Shown here piece by piece: positions 31,211-39,477 of a stretch of 44,076 nucleotides of DNA. The stretch covers positions 1 through 44,076 of the forward strand of contig JAEYTY010000103.1 of the NCBI GenBank assembly GCA_023433775.1, read 5' to 3'. Source of the DNA: Pseudomonadota bacterium. Its GTDB lineage: Bacteria > Pseudomonadota > Alphaproteobacteria > Rhizobiales > Devosiaceae. The notes beneath the pieces were generated by a model, which was given only the letters and a program-made list of their open reading frames with translations, was not told the DNA's origin and searched no databases. How positions within the stretch are numbered: position 1 is the stretch's first letter; every line of letters begins with the position of its first letter. Position numbers and translations under genes: made by a program.

Positions 31211-33779
31211 GCGCTTCGGCAGCGGCAAGCTTGGTCTTGTTGATCACCTGCTTGAGCGCAAAATAGTCCGTCCACGGATCGTCATCCTGCGCTCGCTCGG
31301 CTGCTGCCCCGAGACTGAACTGATTGGCGGCCTTGATCTCGGGCAGCTCTTTCCAGCTGACCGGCATCGCCGCCGGCGCATTCTCACGCGACCGGCTCGA
31401 CCAGGGGGCAATGGCCGTTGAGCCGCGCTCATTGCGCAGGTAGTCGATGAACAGCCGTCCCTTGCGGCGCGCCTTGCTCATATTGGCGGTAAAGCGGTCC
31501 GGATAAAGTTCGGCAAGCGACTGCGCCACGGTTTTGCAGAAGGTCTTGACCTCCGGCCACTCTGCCTTGGGCTTGATGGGCGCGATGACGTGGATGCCTT
31601 TGCCACCGCTGACCAGCGGATAGCTCTCCAGCCCCAGTTTCTGCAGGACTTCGCGGATTTCAAAGGCGGCTGCGCGCACATGTTCAAAGCCCAGGCCTTC
31701 ATCCGGGTCGATGTCGAAAATGATCCGCTCGGGCTTTTCGACATCCTTGTTCAACGACCCCCAAAGGTGCCATTCGAGCACATTCATCTGGGTGCCCGCG
31801 ATCAGCCCGGCGAGATCATCGATATAGAAATAGTCTTCCTTGCTGCCATCCTTTTCGGTGATCAGGATGGACTTCATGGCGTCGGGGAAGCCGCCCGTGT
31901 CATGCTTCTGGAAGAAGCAATATTTCGTGCGGCCCTGCGGGCAGCGCAGCAGGCTCAGGGGCCGGTTCGCAGCATAGGGTAACATGCGCTCGGCTACGGC
32001 GGCGTAATAGGCCACAAGCCCTGCCTTGGTGACGCCCTGGCCCGGATAAATAACCCGGTCAGGACTGGTGAGTTTTACACCTGCTGCTTCAGCGGCCTCC
32101 ACGCCCGCTTCTTTGGAGAGCGCGGTGCTGCCGGACCGGGCGCCACCCTCTTCGAGCGCCACTTCCTCGGCTGGCTTGTCTTCACGCAGTCCAAGGAAAG
32201 AGGGGTGCCGCAGGATACCATCCGGCGTGAATTCTGCGTAACCGATTTCGGCCACCAGCGTGGGAGAGACCCATTTCGCGGCTCGCGAAATTTCACGTGG
32301 CACCGCCGCAAACGGGCTGGTCTTGCGCGACATTTCCGTGAGCTTTGCATGGAGGGCTTTGGAGGTATTTGCGTTGAAGCCTGTGCCGACACGACCACGA
32401 TATATGAGCTTGTCGCCCTCCCAGGTGCCGAGCAAAAGCGAAGCAAAAGTGCTCTTCTTTTCCGATGGCGACCATCCGGCGATGACAAATTCCTGTCGCC
32501 GCGCCGCTTTGATTTTCAGCCAGCTTCGCGTGCGCTCGCCGCGATAGGTTGCCTTGGCTTCCTTGGCGATAATGCCCTCGTGCCCCTCGCGCGTTACGGC
32601 ATCGAAAACCTTCTGGCCATTGCCCTGCACATGCGCGGAATATTGTACCAGCGAGGTCGCATCGACCTTGCCCAGCAGCTTTTCGAGCCGCGCCTTGCGC
32701 TCGACCAGCGGCAGGTCTCGTAAGTCCTTTCCATCCAACTCGAGCAGGTCGAAGACGAAATAGGTGAGGGGACCACCATTGGAGAGGTGATCCTTGAGCG
32801 TCGAAAAGTCCGTCCGGCCGTTTTTGTCAAAAGCGCATAGCTCGCCGTCGATGAGAGCACTGCCCTTGGTCAGGTTCTCCAGCGCAGGCACAATGGCGGC
32901 GAATTGCTCGGTCCAGTCCCGGCCAGTGCGCGTGGACAATTGCACCTGATCGCCCGCCAGCGCCGCAATGCAGCGATAGCCGTCATATTTCATTTCAAAG
33001 ACCCAGTCGGGGCCTTCGGGCACTTTGTCTGAAAGTGTCGCCAATTGCGGCGATTGGAACTCTGGCAGCTTGCCCGGTTTCGCCTTCGCCTTGGCCGTCC
33101 GCCGCTTGGCAGGGGCTTTCTCAGGGTCCGAATGCCAGACTGCCGCAGCAGGCGTATCCGACTTTTTCCTGGCCTTATGCCCCTTGGCGATGCCGTTGAG
33201 GTCACGGCCGGTGCTGACGGAGCGCGTGAACTTGCTGACCAGTTGATCGCCGTCGGTCGCATAGTCATCGCGGTGCTTGATCAGCAGCCAGTTCTCTCGC
33301 GGCGGTCCGGATTTGCGTTTGCTGTCCCGGCCCTTCATGTGAACGAGAACCCATTCGCCCTTCATGCGCTGGCCGTTGATCCTCATCTTGAGGTCGCCGT
33401 CCTTCAGCCCCTTATGGGGATCGCCGATTGGCTCCCAGGTCCCCTCGTCCCAGAGCATGACCGTGCCGCCGCCATATTCGCCTTCGGGAATGGTGCCCTC
33501 GAATGTCCCGTAGTCGAGGGGATGATCCTCGACGCGCACTGCGAGGCGCTTATCCTGGGGGTCGCTCGATGGCCCGCGTGTAACGGCCCAGCTTTTCAGC
33601 ACGCCATCAAGCTCGATGCGGAAATCGAAATGCAGCCGCGTTGCGTCGTGCTTTTGCACTAGAAAGCGGTTACCCGCGCCTGCTGCGGATGCGCTCGACG
33701 CGCCCGATGGCTCCTGCGTCTTGGTGAAGTCGCGCTTGGCCTGATAATCCTTGAGCAGCGTGCTGGCTTTGCTCGCCAT
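31200..33779 (-). CDS. ligD: multifunctional DNA ligase D (phosphoesterase-ligase-polymerase)
   Basis: Seals double-strand breaks in bacterial end joining together with Ku. 859 residues. The N-terminal 3'-phosphoesterase (FLVQKHDATRLHFDFRIELD; EDHPLDYGTFEGTIPEGEYG) spans about 35-185. The ATP-ligase has the adenylated Lys in FEMKYDGYR (about 265), DGELCAFD and EGIIAKE, with the OB fold after it. The C-terminal primase-polymerase has FDIDPDEGLGFEHV (metal Asps), YPLVSGGKGIHVIAP and SRSRENAPAAMPVSW. Order PE-LIG-POL is the Pseudomonas/Rhizobiales type. It is convergent with treY and divided from Ku1 by a small acidic gene. Confidence 0.97.
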   Translation of the reverse strand: MASKASTLLKDYQAKRDFTKTQEPSGASSASAAGAGNRFLVQKHDATRLHFDFRIELDGVLKSWAVTRGPSSDPQDKRLAVRVEDHPLDYGTFEGTIPEGEYGGGTVMLWDEGTWEPIGDPHKGLKDGDLKMRINGQRMKGEWVLVHMKGRDSKRKSGPPRENWLLIKHRDDYATDGDQLVSKFTRSVSTGRDLNGIAKGHKARKKSDTPAAAVWHSDPEKAPAKRRTAKAKAKPGKLPEFQSPQLATLSDKVPEGPDWVFEMKYDGYRCIAALAGDQVQLSTRTGRDWTEQFAAIVPALENLTKGSALIDGELCAFDKNGRTDFSTLKDHLSNGGPLTYFVFDLLELDGKDLRDLPLVERKARLEKLLGKVDATSLVQYSAHVQGNGQKVFDAVTREGHEGIIAKEAKATYRGERTRSWLKIKAARRQEFVIAGWSPSEKKSTFASLLLGTWEGDKLIYRGRVGTGFNANTSKALHAKLTEMSRKTSPFAAVPREISRAAKWVSPTLVAEIGYAEFTPDGILRHPSFLGLREDKPAEEVALEEGGARSGSTALSKEAGVEAAEAAGVKLTSPDRVIYPGQGVTKAGLVAYYAAVAERMLPYAANRPLSLLRCPQGRTKYCFFQKHDTGGFPDAMKSILITEKDGSKEDYFYIDDLAGLIAGTQMNVLEWHLWGSLNKDVEKPERIIFDIDPDEGLGFEHVRAAAFEIREVLQKLGLESYPLVSGGKGIHVIAPIKPKAEWPEVKTFCKTVAQSLAELYPDRFTANMSKARRKGRLFIDYLRNERGSTAIAPWSSRSRENAPAAMPVSWKELPEIKAANQFSLGAAAERAQDDDPWTDYFALKQVINKTKLAAAEALND

Positions 33780-33820
33780 GCTTCAACTCCGCCAATGCGG
33801 TTTCAGGGCCGCTGCGCCAC

Positions 33821-34120
33821 TCACTCCTCGGACTCCACATTTTTCGGGCGCGGCGGGGCAGTGCCGTCATTGGCATATGAATTTGGTCCGATGTCCGGAT
33901 GTGGCCACGGCGCGACGCCACCGGGATGCGGAATTTTGTCGTAGTCTTCTTCGGTCGCGGGATGGGGGTCGGCGACCTCGTCCTCAGCCGATGTGCCTTC
34001 GCCGGTGGGCAAGCCCTCCTGGTTCCAGCCGCCTTCTCGGGGCTGGATAGATTCGGAAGTGTTCGGGCTATCCGTGTCGGGCCGGTTGATGCCGCCCAAT
34101 GCGTCATTGTTCTGTGGCAT
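33821..34120 (-). CDS. small acidic, Pro-rich hypothetical protein beside ligD and ku
   Basis: 99 residues (MPQNNDALGGINRPDTDSPN ... PRPKNVESEE). GGAGG at 34127-34131 lies 6 bases before its ATG, a strong ribosome site that supports it. The sequence is polar and apparently disordered, with acidic Ser/Asp/Glu patches and the stretch HPATEEDYDKIPHPGGVAPW. No known domain. It lies between ligD and ku1: 41 bp after its stop begins ligD on the same strand, so both may share one transcript. A role in end joining is only suggested by place. Similar short proteins next to Ku genes may exist, but I cannot confirm that here. Confidence 0.7.
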   Translation of the reverse strand: MPQNNDALGGINRPDTDSPNTSESIQPREGGWNQEGLPTGEGTSAEDEVADPHPATEEDYDKIPHPGGVAPWPHPDIGPNSYANDGTAPPRPKNVESEE

Positions 34121-34229
34121 GTCGTTCCTCCGGTCTGGATTTCAATCCAACGCCGGCCGCGCTCGAAAGTTCACCTCGGAACGGTGCTGGCGATGCGGCG
34201 TTTGTCTGCTGTCTGAGCAGGAGGCAAGA

Positions 34230-35039
34230 TTGGCCGTTCGACCCTATTGGAGAGGCTACCTCAAACTTTCGCTGGTGACCTGCGCGGTGACGCTGTCGCC
34301 CGCAACCACCCAGGGCGAGAAGGTTCGCTTCCATACGCTCAATCGAAAGACGGGCGAACGCATTCACACCCAATATATCGACGCAATATCGGGCAAGCCG
34401 GTTGACGACGACGATCAGACCCGGGGCTATCAAAAAGCCGAGGACGACTACGTCATTCTGGAAGAAGAAGACCTCGACTCGGTCCAGCTTGAAAGCGCAC
34501 GCACCATTCAGATTGAGGAATTCGTGCCTGCGGACGATATCGAATGGGTCTATTACGACAGCCCCTATTTCGTTGTTCCGGCTGATGATGTCGGGGAGGA
34601 GGCCTTTGCCGTCATTCGCGAAGCCATGGCCAATGGCGATGTGGTCGGGATTTCCCGCCTCGTCATGGCCGGTCGCGAGCGCGCTGTGATGCTGCAGCCC
34701 TGGGATAAGGGCATCATTCTGTGGACGCTGCGCTTTGGCGACGAAGTGCGGAACGAGGACGACTACTTCAAGAGCGTGAAAGCGGAAAAACCAGACGCCA
34801 AACTGCTGTCCATGGTCGAAAAGCTGATCGAAAAACGGACGACGGCCTGGTCCGAAAGCATGGTTGAAGATCCCGTACAGGACAGGCTGCTTGAGATCAT
34901 CAAGTCCAAAAAGTCGAACAAGCCCAAGGCGAAGCGGAAGGCAGAGGTGGAAAGTGTGAAACCTCAAAGTAATGTCATTGACCTGATGGCGGCCCTAAAA
35001 AAGAGTCTGGAGGAAAAGCCGGAAGGCAAGAAGCGCTAA
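34230..35039 (+). CDS. ku: Ku protein, non-homologous end joining (copy 1)
   Basis: Ring-shaped DNA end-binding protein that recruits LigD. 269 residues from a TTG at 34230, with a perfect AGGAGG (34219-34224) 5 bases before; the family's N-terminus (M/L-AVRPYWRGYLKLSLVTCA) fits this start, and the longer open frame upstream does not. The Ku core is seen in VRFHTLNRKTGERIHTQYID, GKPVDDDDQTRGYQKAEDDY, FVVPADDVGEEAFAVIREAM and MLQPWDKGIILWTLRF. The tail is basic (SKKSNKPKAKRKAEVE ... EEKPEGKKR). It is divergent from the small acidic gene and overlaps the second Ku gene by 4 bases tail to tail. Confidence 0.95.
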   Translation: MAVRPYWRGYLKLSLVTCAVTLSPATTQGEKVRFHTLNRKTGERIHTQYIDAISGKPVDDDDQTRGYQKAEDDYVILEEEDLDSVQLESARTIQIEEFVPADDIEWVYYDSPYFVVPADDVGEEAFAVIREAMANGDVVGISRLVMAGRERAVMLQPWDKGIILWTLRFGDEVRNEDDYFKSVKAEKPDAKLLSMVEKLIEKRTTAWSESMVEDPVQDRLLEIIKSKKSNKPKAKRKAEVESVKPQSNVIDLMAALKKSLEEKPEGKKR

Positions 35040-35899
35040 CTCGCTTTCTTTCGCGCCGCAGGCTTCTCTGCTGCGCTCGCTTTTTTCGTTCGGGATTTTT
35101 TGGGCGCAGCCTTCTTGCCGTCATCCTCTCCACCCGCGCTCATCCGCAGGGCTTCAAGGAGATCGTTGGATTTGGTGGGCTCTGGCCGGCGCAGAGGAAC
35201 GATCTTCCGGCCGTCGATCTTGGCGCGTACCAGATCGGTCAGCGCGGCCTCATAGCGGTCCTCGAACTGCCCGGGATCGAATTTGCCGGCTTTGGTCTTG
35301 AGAATATGCTGGGCCAGTTCGAGCATTTCCGGCTCGATCTTACGCTTCTTGATGTCAGAAAAAGCATCCTTAGCGGATCGCACTTCATAGTCAAAATTGA
35401 GCGTGGTTGCGATCAGTCCCTTGCGATGGGCCCGGATCAGAACCGGGCGCAACCGGCGGAACAGTACCGTATGGGCAATCGCCGCCGCCTTCTTGTTCCG
35501 CAGTGCCTCGCGGATCAGCACAAAGCTTTCTTCCGTCGCGTCCGAAGCGGGCAGTAGATAGTAGGGCTTGTCGAAATAGGTGGGCTCAATCCGGCTGCAG
35601 GCAACGAAGGAATCGACCGCAAGAGTCTTGTCGCTGTCGGGAACCGCCGCAGCAATCTCCTCGGGCTCAAGGACGACATAGGCACCCTCATGGGTCTCGT
35701 AGCCCTTGACCTGATCGTCGTTCTCGACCGGCTTGTTGGTCTTGTTGTCCACATAGATGCGCCGCAGCCGATTGCCGGTCTTGCGATTGATCATATGCAA
35801 TGAGATGCGATCGGAAGTCGTCGCGGCGGTGTACATTTTCACCGGGCAGACGATCTCGGCGATCTTGATCACCCCGCTCCAAACCGCACGTGCCGCCAT
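35036..35899 (-). CDS. ku: Ku protein, non-homologous end joining (copy 2)
   Basis: 287 residues from the ATG at 35899 (MAARAVWSGVIKIAEIVCPV), with GGAGG about 4 bases upstream. The Ku core is seen in ISLHMINRKTGNRLRRIYVD, NKPVENDDQVKGYETHEGAY, YFDKPYYLLPASDATEESF and VLIRAHRKGLIATTLNFDYE. It differs much from copy 1, so the two are old paralogues rather than a new duplication. Its C-terminus is a long Lys/Ala/Arg tail (from about 260: KKAAPKKSRTKKASAAEKPA), a type that helps DNA binding. Paired Ku genes such as Ku3/Ku4 of S. meliloti can act as a heterodimer; that may apply here. The tRNA-Thr gene lies 95 bp upstream. Confidence 0.95.
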   Translation of the reverse strand: MAARAVWSGVIKIAEIVCPVKMYTAATTSDRISLHMINRKTGNRLRRIYVDNKTNKPVENDDQVKGYETHEGAYVVLEPEEIAAAVPDSDKTLAVDSFVACSRIEPTYFDKPYYLLPASDATEESFVLIREALRNKKAAAIAHTVLFRRLRPVLIRAHRKGLIATTLNFDYEVRSAKDAFSDIKKRKIEPEMLELAQHILKTKAGKFDPGQFEDRYEAALTDLVRAKIDGRKIVPLRRPEPTKSNDLLEALRMSAGGEDDGKKAAPKKSRTKKASAAEKPAARKKAS

Positions 35900-35994
35900 T
35901 GCATCCTCCACTTTGCTGGAGAACGGGGAAAACACCCCGGACGTTCCAAAGCCGGAACGCACAGTATGGCAGATGTCAAATCAGGGAGGATAAG

Positions 35995-36070
35995 TGGTGC
36001 CGCTTAGGTGACTCGAACACCTGACCCCATCATTACGAATGATGTGCTCTACCAACTGAGCTAAAGCGGC
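35995..36070 (-). tRNA. tRNA-Thr, anticodon CGT
   Basis: Reverse strand GCCGCTTTAGCTCAGTTGG starts the molecule; the acceptor stem pairs GCCGCTT with AAGCGGC. The anticodon stem-loop is ATCAT-TCGTAAT-GATG type with anticodon CGT, reading ACG. The T-arm is AGGTGTTCGAGTCACCT. The genomic sequence includes the terminal CCA (35995-35997). Its 3' end faces the Ku genes. Confidence 0.98.
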
Positions 36071-36100
36071 GCCGGGGGCTGGGCCCGGAATGAGCGTCTT

Positions 36101-37480
36101 TTACTGAGGGTTTTGAGCCGGTGCAAGAGGCAAGGGCGCTTCGTTTTCAGGCATTTGAACGGGCGCTTCCGGAGCCGGCAGCGGCGCCGGGCGCGCATTG
36201 CTGGTGACGGGCACCTTCCACTCGAAGGCATCAAGACGCCCGGTCACCGGGGAAATAGGCTCCCATTCATCGCTGATCAGCCCATCGGCGGTCCAGGCCG
36301 GATCACGCGGCGCACGGACGGCGCGGGCCAGCCATTCGCGGGCCTTGCCCTGATCGCCGCTTTGCCCTTCTTCGATTTCCGCCATGAGGCTGGCAACGCC
36401 CTGCGTTGCGTCTGCGCCGGAAAACTGCTCAAGCGCTTTGCGGGCCAGCGGCCAGTCATAGGCGTCGATGGCCGCCCGGGCCAGCGCCATGCCCGCCGCG
36501 CGATGCGGAGGCGGCAGGTCGATGATTTCGCGCAGCCGCTTCAGCCGATCCACCGCTGATGCGCCGGGCTGGGAATGGGCATAAAGCGCTGCGGCGTCAG
36601 GATGGCCCGTGGCACGCCAGATACGGCGCAACAGGCTCATGGCGCGCCGCGTTTCCCCACGATTGATATAGATGCGCGCCGCGATCAGTGCCGCCGGCAC
36701 AAAATCGGGCAGAAGCTTCAGCGCCGTCAGGGAATGGTCGACAGCGGCCATTGGCGAACTGGTTTCCGTCTCGCGGGCGCGCGCCGTTTCGATAACGGCC
36801 TGCTGGCGGCGCTTGCGCGCCTTTTCTTCCCGGCTTGAAGCCGGCGCCATATTGACCATGGCCACGGCCTCGGCCCATTGGCCGCGCTTGGTCAGGTCGT
36901 CAAACACCGCCTGCGACGCCCATTCGCTGTCCGGCGCGAGGGCGAGGGTCTTGCGTGCAAAGGTCAGCGCCGCTTCCGAGCGATGCTGCGCACGGGCCTG
37001 GTCGTAAAGGCCGGTCAGCGCCGCAACGGCGGTCTTCTCGCTGGCAATCAGCGCCCTGTAATGTTCGCGGGCCGCCGGCATGTCACCCAGCGCCAGATCG
37101 GCGCGGGCCTCGAGAAGCCGCGCGGCGCTATTGTCCTCGAGCCGCGCCTGCGCTTCCCTTGCCATGAGGCGTGCTCGTGCCGGATCGCCCGATTGCAGGG
37201 CGATAACCGCATCGGAAAGGGCTTCCACACCCTGTTCGCGCCGCCGGAGAGCGCGTCGCCGCGCCATGGCCCGGGGCGCGCCGATAATGCGGCGCACAAT
37301 GGCCCAGATGGCGATGATCAGCGCCGCAGCGACAAGGACAAGCGCTACCGCCGTGCCCAGACGGGGCTGCATCCGATAGCCGGCCACTTCCAGCGTCAGC
37401 GTGCCGGGCAGGGCCATGATCCAGGCCGCAATCGCTGCGACGACAAGGCTGCCAACAATCCAGGAGGCGAGGCGGATCAT
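36101..37480 (-). CDS. hemY: haem biosynthesis protein HemY, TPR-containing
   Basis: 459 residues. Two N-terminal membrane segments (about 4-26 and 42-62) match the HemY N-terminal domain. TPR-like helices follow (ARLMAREAQARLEDNSAARL; LTFARKTLALAPDSEWASQA; ALIAARIYINRGETRRAMSL). The C-terminus is a Pro-rich tail with PAPLPAPEAPVQMPENEAP. In proteobacteria this gene closes the hemC-hemD-hemX-hemY series; its exact part in haem synthesis is unclear. This is not the protoporphyrinogen oxidase also called HemY in Bacillus. It overlaps the upstream mitofilin-like gene by 4 bases. Confidence 0.93.
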   Translation of the reverse strand: MIRLASWIVGSLVVAAIAAWIMALPGTLTLEVAGYRMQPRLGTAVALVLVAAALIIAIWAIVRRIIGAPRAMARRRALRRREQGVEALSDAVIALQSGDPARARLMAREAQARLEDNSAARLLEARADLALGDMPAAREHYRALIASEKTAVAALTGLYDQARAQHRSEAALTFARKTLALAPDSEWASQAVFDDLTKRGQWAEAVAMVNMAPASSREEKARKRRQQAVIETARARETETSSPMAAVDHSLTALKLLPDFVPAALIAARIYINRGETRRAMSLLRRIWRATGHPDAAALYAHSQPGASAVDRLKRLREIIDLPPPHRAAGMALARAAIDAYDWPLARKALEQFSGADATQGVASLMAEIEEGQSGDQGKAREWLARAVRAPRDPAWTADGLISDEWEPISPVTGRLDAFEWKVPVTSNARPAPLPAPEAPVQMPENEAPLPLAPAQNPQ

Positions 37481-38718
37481 GAACCGGACCCCGTTTGCAG
37501 CGCGCTGGCGCGGAGATCGCCAAGGAAGGTTTCGGCTTCGGCAAGCGCTGCAATGTCGTCGCCAACAGAACCGGCGGCCGCGCGCATGGTGTCGGGCAAG
37601 GCGTCAAGTGCGGTCTTGGCTGTCACGAAGTCACGCCGCGCCAGCGCAGTTTCCAGCCGGGCGACAAGCGCGTCGGGACTATTGCCTTCAATATCACCGG
37701 TGGGCCGCATGGCCACCAGGCCGCGGAACCAGTCGGCGGCCGTGTCGGTCCATTCGCCGTCGGCGCTGGGTGGTCTGCCGGAGATGATTTCGGGCAAGAC
37801 AGTGTTGAACCGGCTGACCACCTCGTCGGGCCGCACCAGCCCTGTGGCCGCGCTGGAAGCAATGCTCTGCGGCACTGAGATGTCCGGCAGGGCCTGCTGC
37901 AGGGCGGCAAGTTCGCGCTGATAGGGCCGACCCGTCGCAAAGGCTGTTTCGAGCCCGGAGAACACCAGCGGCAGGCGCGCAATGCCGCCCTCGTCGGCGG
38001 CCTCCGCACTCACCTTACCATCCAGCGCGGCGATCTGCCCGGTGACCGCGGTCAACGCCGCCTCGAGGGCTCCCGATGTCTGCTTCAGCGCCGAAAGTTC
38101 GCTCGTCAGCATAGCGATGGCAGCCGTGTTCTCGGCGCCGACACCCGTATCCGCTGCTGGCGCGTTGGCCAGTGCCTCGACACGTTCGCTCAAGGCATTC
38201 AACTGTTCTGTCATGCCGCTATCCGGCGTTGCAGGCGCGGTTTCCGTGGGCAGGGCGGCGACACTGGTTTCCACGCCGCCGACGCGTTGTGTGAGCGTCG
38301 CGAGCTCGCCCTGCAAGGTGCTGGTTGTCGTCTGCAATTCGGCAATAGCCGCAGCGCTTTGTGCCACGCGCGGGTCCGCTGCGGGTGTCTGCACTGGCGC
38401 GGTGGGCCACAGGCCGAAAAATGCCAGACCATAGGCCGCGCCGAGCCCGATGACGCCGCCAACGAGACCGGCCAGCCATGGCGCGCCGCCATTGGCCTCG
38501 GTCGACTCCGCTGCCCGCTTGGCCTCGGCCTTGGGCGCAAGCTTTTCAGCCGGTTTGTCCGTAGTGGGCTTTGGCGGCACAGGCTTTTCCACGTCCGGCT
38601 TGCTGGCGCTGCCTGCCGCCGGGCGCGCCGTTCCCTCCAGCACAGGTGGTTTCACCGCACCAGAGGTGCTGGCCGGTTTTGCATTGGTCGGCGTCTCATT
38701 GCTTTTGTCGTCAGCCAT
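37477..38718 (-). CDS. mitofilin/HemX-like membrane protein
   Basis: 413 residues. A Pro/Ala/Lys-rich cytoplasmic N-terminus (about 1-78), one membrane helix (WLAGLVGGVIGLGAAYGLAF, about 80-100), a long coiled-coil region (VAQSAAAIAELQTTTSTLQG ... AALDGKVSAEA) and a C-terminal helical domain (LPLVFSGLETAFATGRPYQR; ALARRDFVTAKTALDALPDT). This matches the alphaproteobacterial mitofilin family (COG4223), ancestral to Mic60 of mitochondrial cristae, with the usual place between hemD and hemY. It likely shapes or links the inner membrane. It overlaps hemY by 4 bases. Confidence 0.9.
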   Translation of the reverse strand: MADDKSNETPTNAKPASTSGAVKPPVLEGTARPAAGSASKPDVEKPVPPKPTTDKPAEKLAPKAEAKRAAESTEANGGAPWLAGLVGGVIGLGAAYGLAFFGLWPTAPVQTPAADPRVAQSAAAIAELQTTTSTLQGELATLTQRVGGVETSVAALPTETAPATPDSGMTEQLNALSERVEALANAPAADTGVGAENTAAIAMLTSELSALKQTSGALEAALTAVTGQIAALDGKVSAEAADEGGIARLPLVFSGLETAFATGRPYQRELAALQQALPDISVPQSIASSAATGLVRPDEVVSRFNTVLPEIISGRPPSADGEWTDTAADWFRGLVAMRPTGDIEGNSPDALVARLETALARRDFVTAKTALDALPDTMRAAAGSVGDDIAALAEAETFLGDLRASALQTGSGS

Positions 38719-38742
38719 GTGACTTCCTCTTCATGGGCACGA

Positions 38743-39477
38743 TCATGACCCAGATTGCTCGCGGGCAAAAGCCAGTGCCAGCGCCATCATGGCCTCTTCA
38801 CTGGGGTAATCGGCCAGCAATATGCGGCTGAAATGGTTTCCCAGAAGTGGCTCCGCGACATTTTCCGACAGGCACAGCATGGGCAGTTCCCGCCGCTGCT
38901 CAACCGGCAGGGCATCGCCCACCAATTGGCAAAAGATTTCTGCCGTCCGGCGCGAATAGACCAGCACCGCGCCAATCTCGCCCCGGCTCAACTGAGCCAG
39001 CGCCGCCGCCGGAAAGGCCGATTCCGCCACCATTTCGTAGACGGGAACGGTGACGGTCATCAGCCCGTGGGGTGTGAGCTTGTGCGCCAGATCGCCGCTG
39101 AGATGCCGTCCCGCCGGATAAAGCACCGGACCTTCCAGCCGCGCCATCCCGATGGCTTGCGCCATGGTCTCAAGGGTGCCCTCGGCGCTGGTGACATTGG
39201 CAAAACCAAGCTGTGCCGCTTCATGTGCGGTCCGGTCTCCCACCACGAAAATCGGCAGGTGGGTATAGGCATCGAGCTGGTTGTTTTCTGCCAGCGCCCG
39301 CAATGCATTGGTGCTGCTCACGGCCATGGCGGCAAAGCCATCGGGCGGTGGCAGTGGGGCGCCGAGATTTTGCCGCGTCATCAGGGGCGCCGCGACACCG
39401 TCTATGCCCAGCGCCGAAAGCCGCTCGATGCTTGCCTGTGCGTCCGGCTCGGGCCGCGTGACCAGCATAAGCATCAG
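38743..39477 (-). CDS. hemD: uroporphyrinogen-III synthase
   Basis: Closes hydroxymethylbilane to uroporphyrinogen III with inversion of ring D. 244 residues from the ATG at 39477 (MLMLVTRPEPDAQASIERLS), which overlaps the hemC stop as ATGA. HemD is poorly conserved; visible marks are the N-terminal VTRPEPDA, MAVSSTNALRAL, IFVVGDRTAHEA, VLYPAGRHLSGDL and VPVYEM. The context between hemC and the mitofilin-like gene settles the name. Confidence 0.95.
   Translation of the reverse strand: MMLMLVTRPEPDAQASIERLSALGIDGVAAPLMTRQNLGAPLPPPDGFAAMAVSSTNALRALAENNQLDAYTHLPIFVVGDRTAHEAAQLGFANVTSAEGTLETMAQAIGMARLEGPVLYPAGRHLSGDLAHKLTPHGLMTVTVPVYEMVAESAFPAAALAQLSRGEIGAVLVYSRRTAEIFCQLVGDALPVEQRRELPMLCLSENVAEPLLGNHFSRILLADYPSEEAMMALALAFAREQSGS

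Noticed and set aside
33993..34229. Longer N-terminus for Ku copy 1 from the upstream in-frame ATG
   Set aside because: The extra 79 residues do not match Ku, overlap the small gene on the other strand, and the TTG at 34230 has a perfect AGGAGG.
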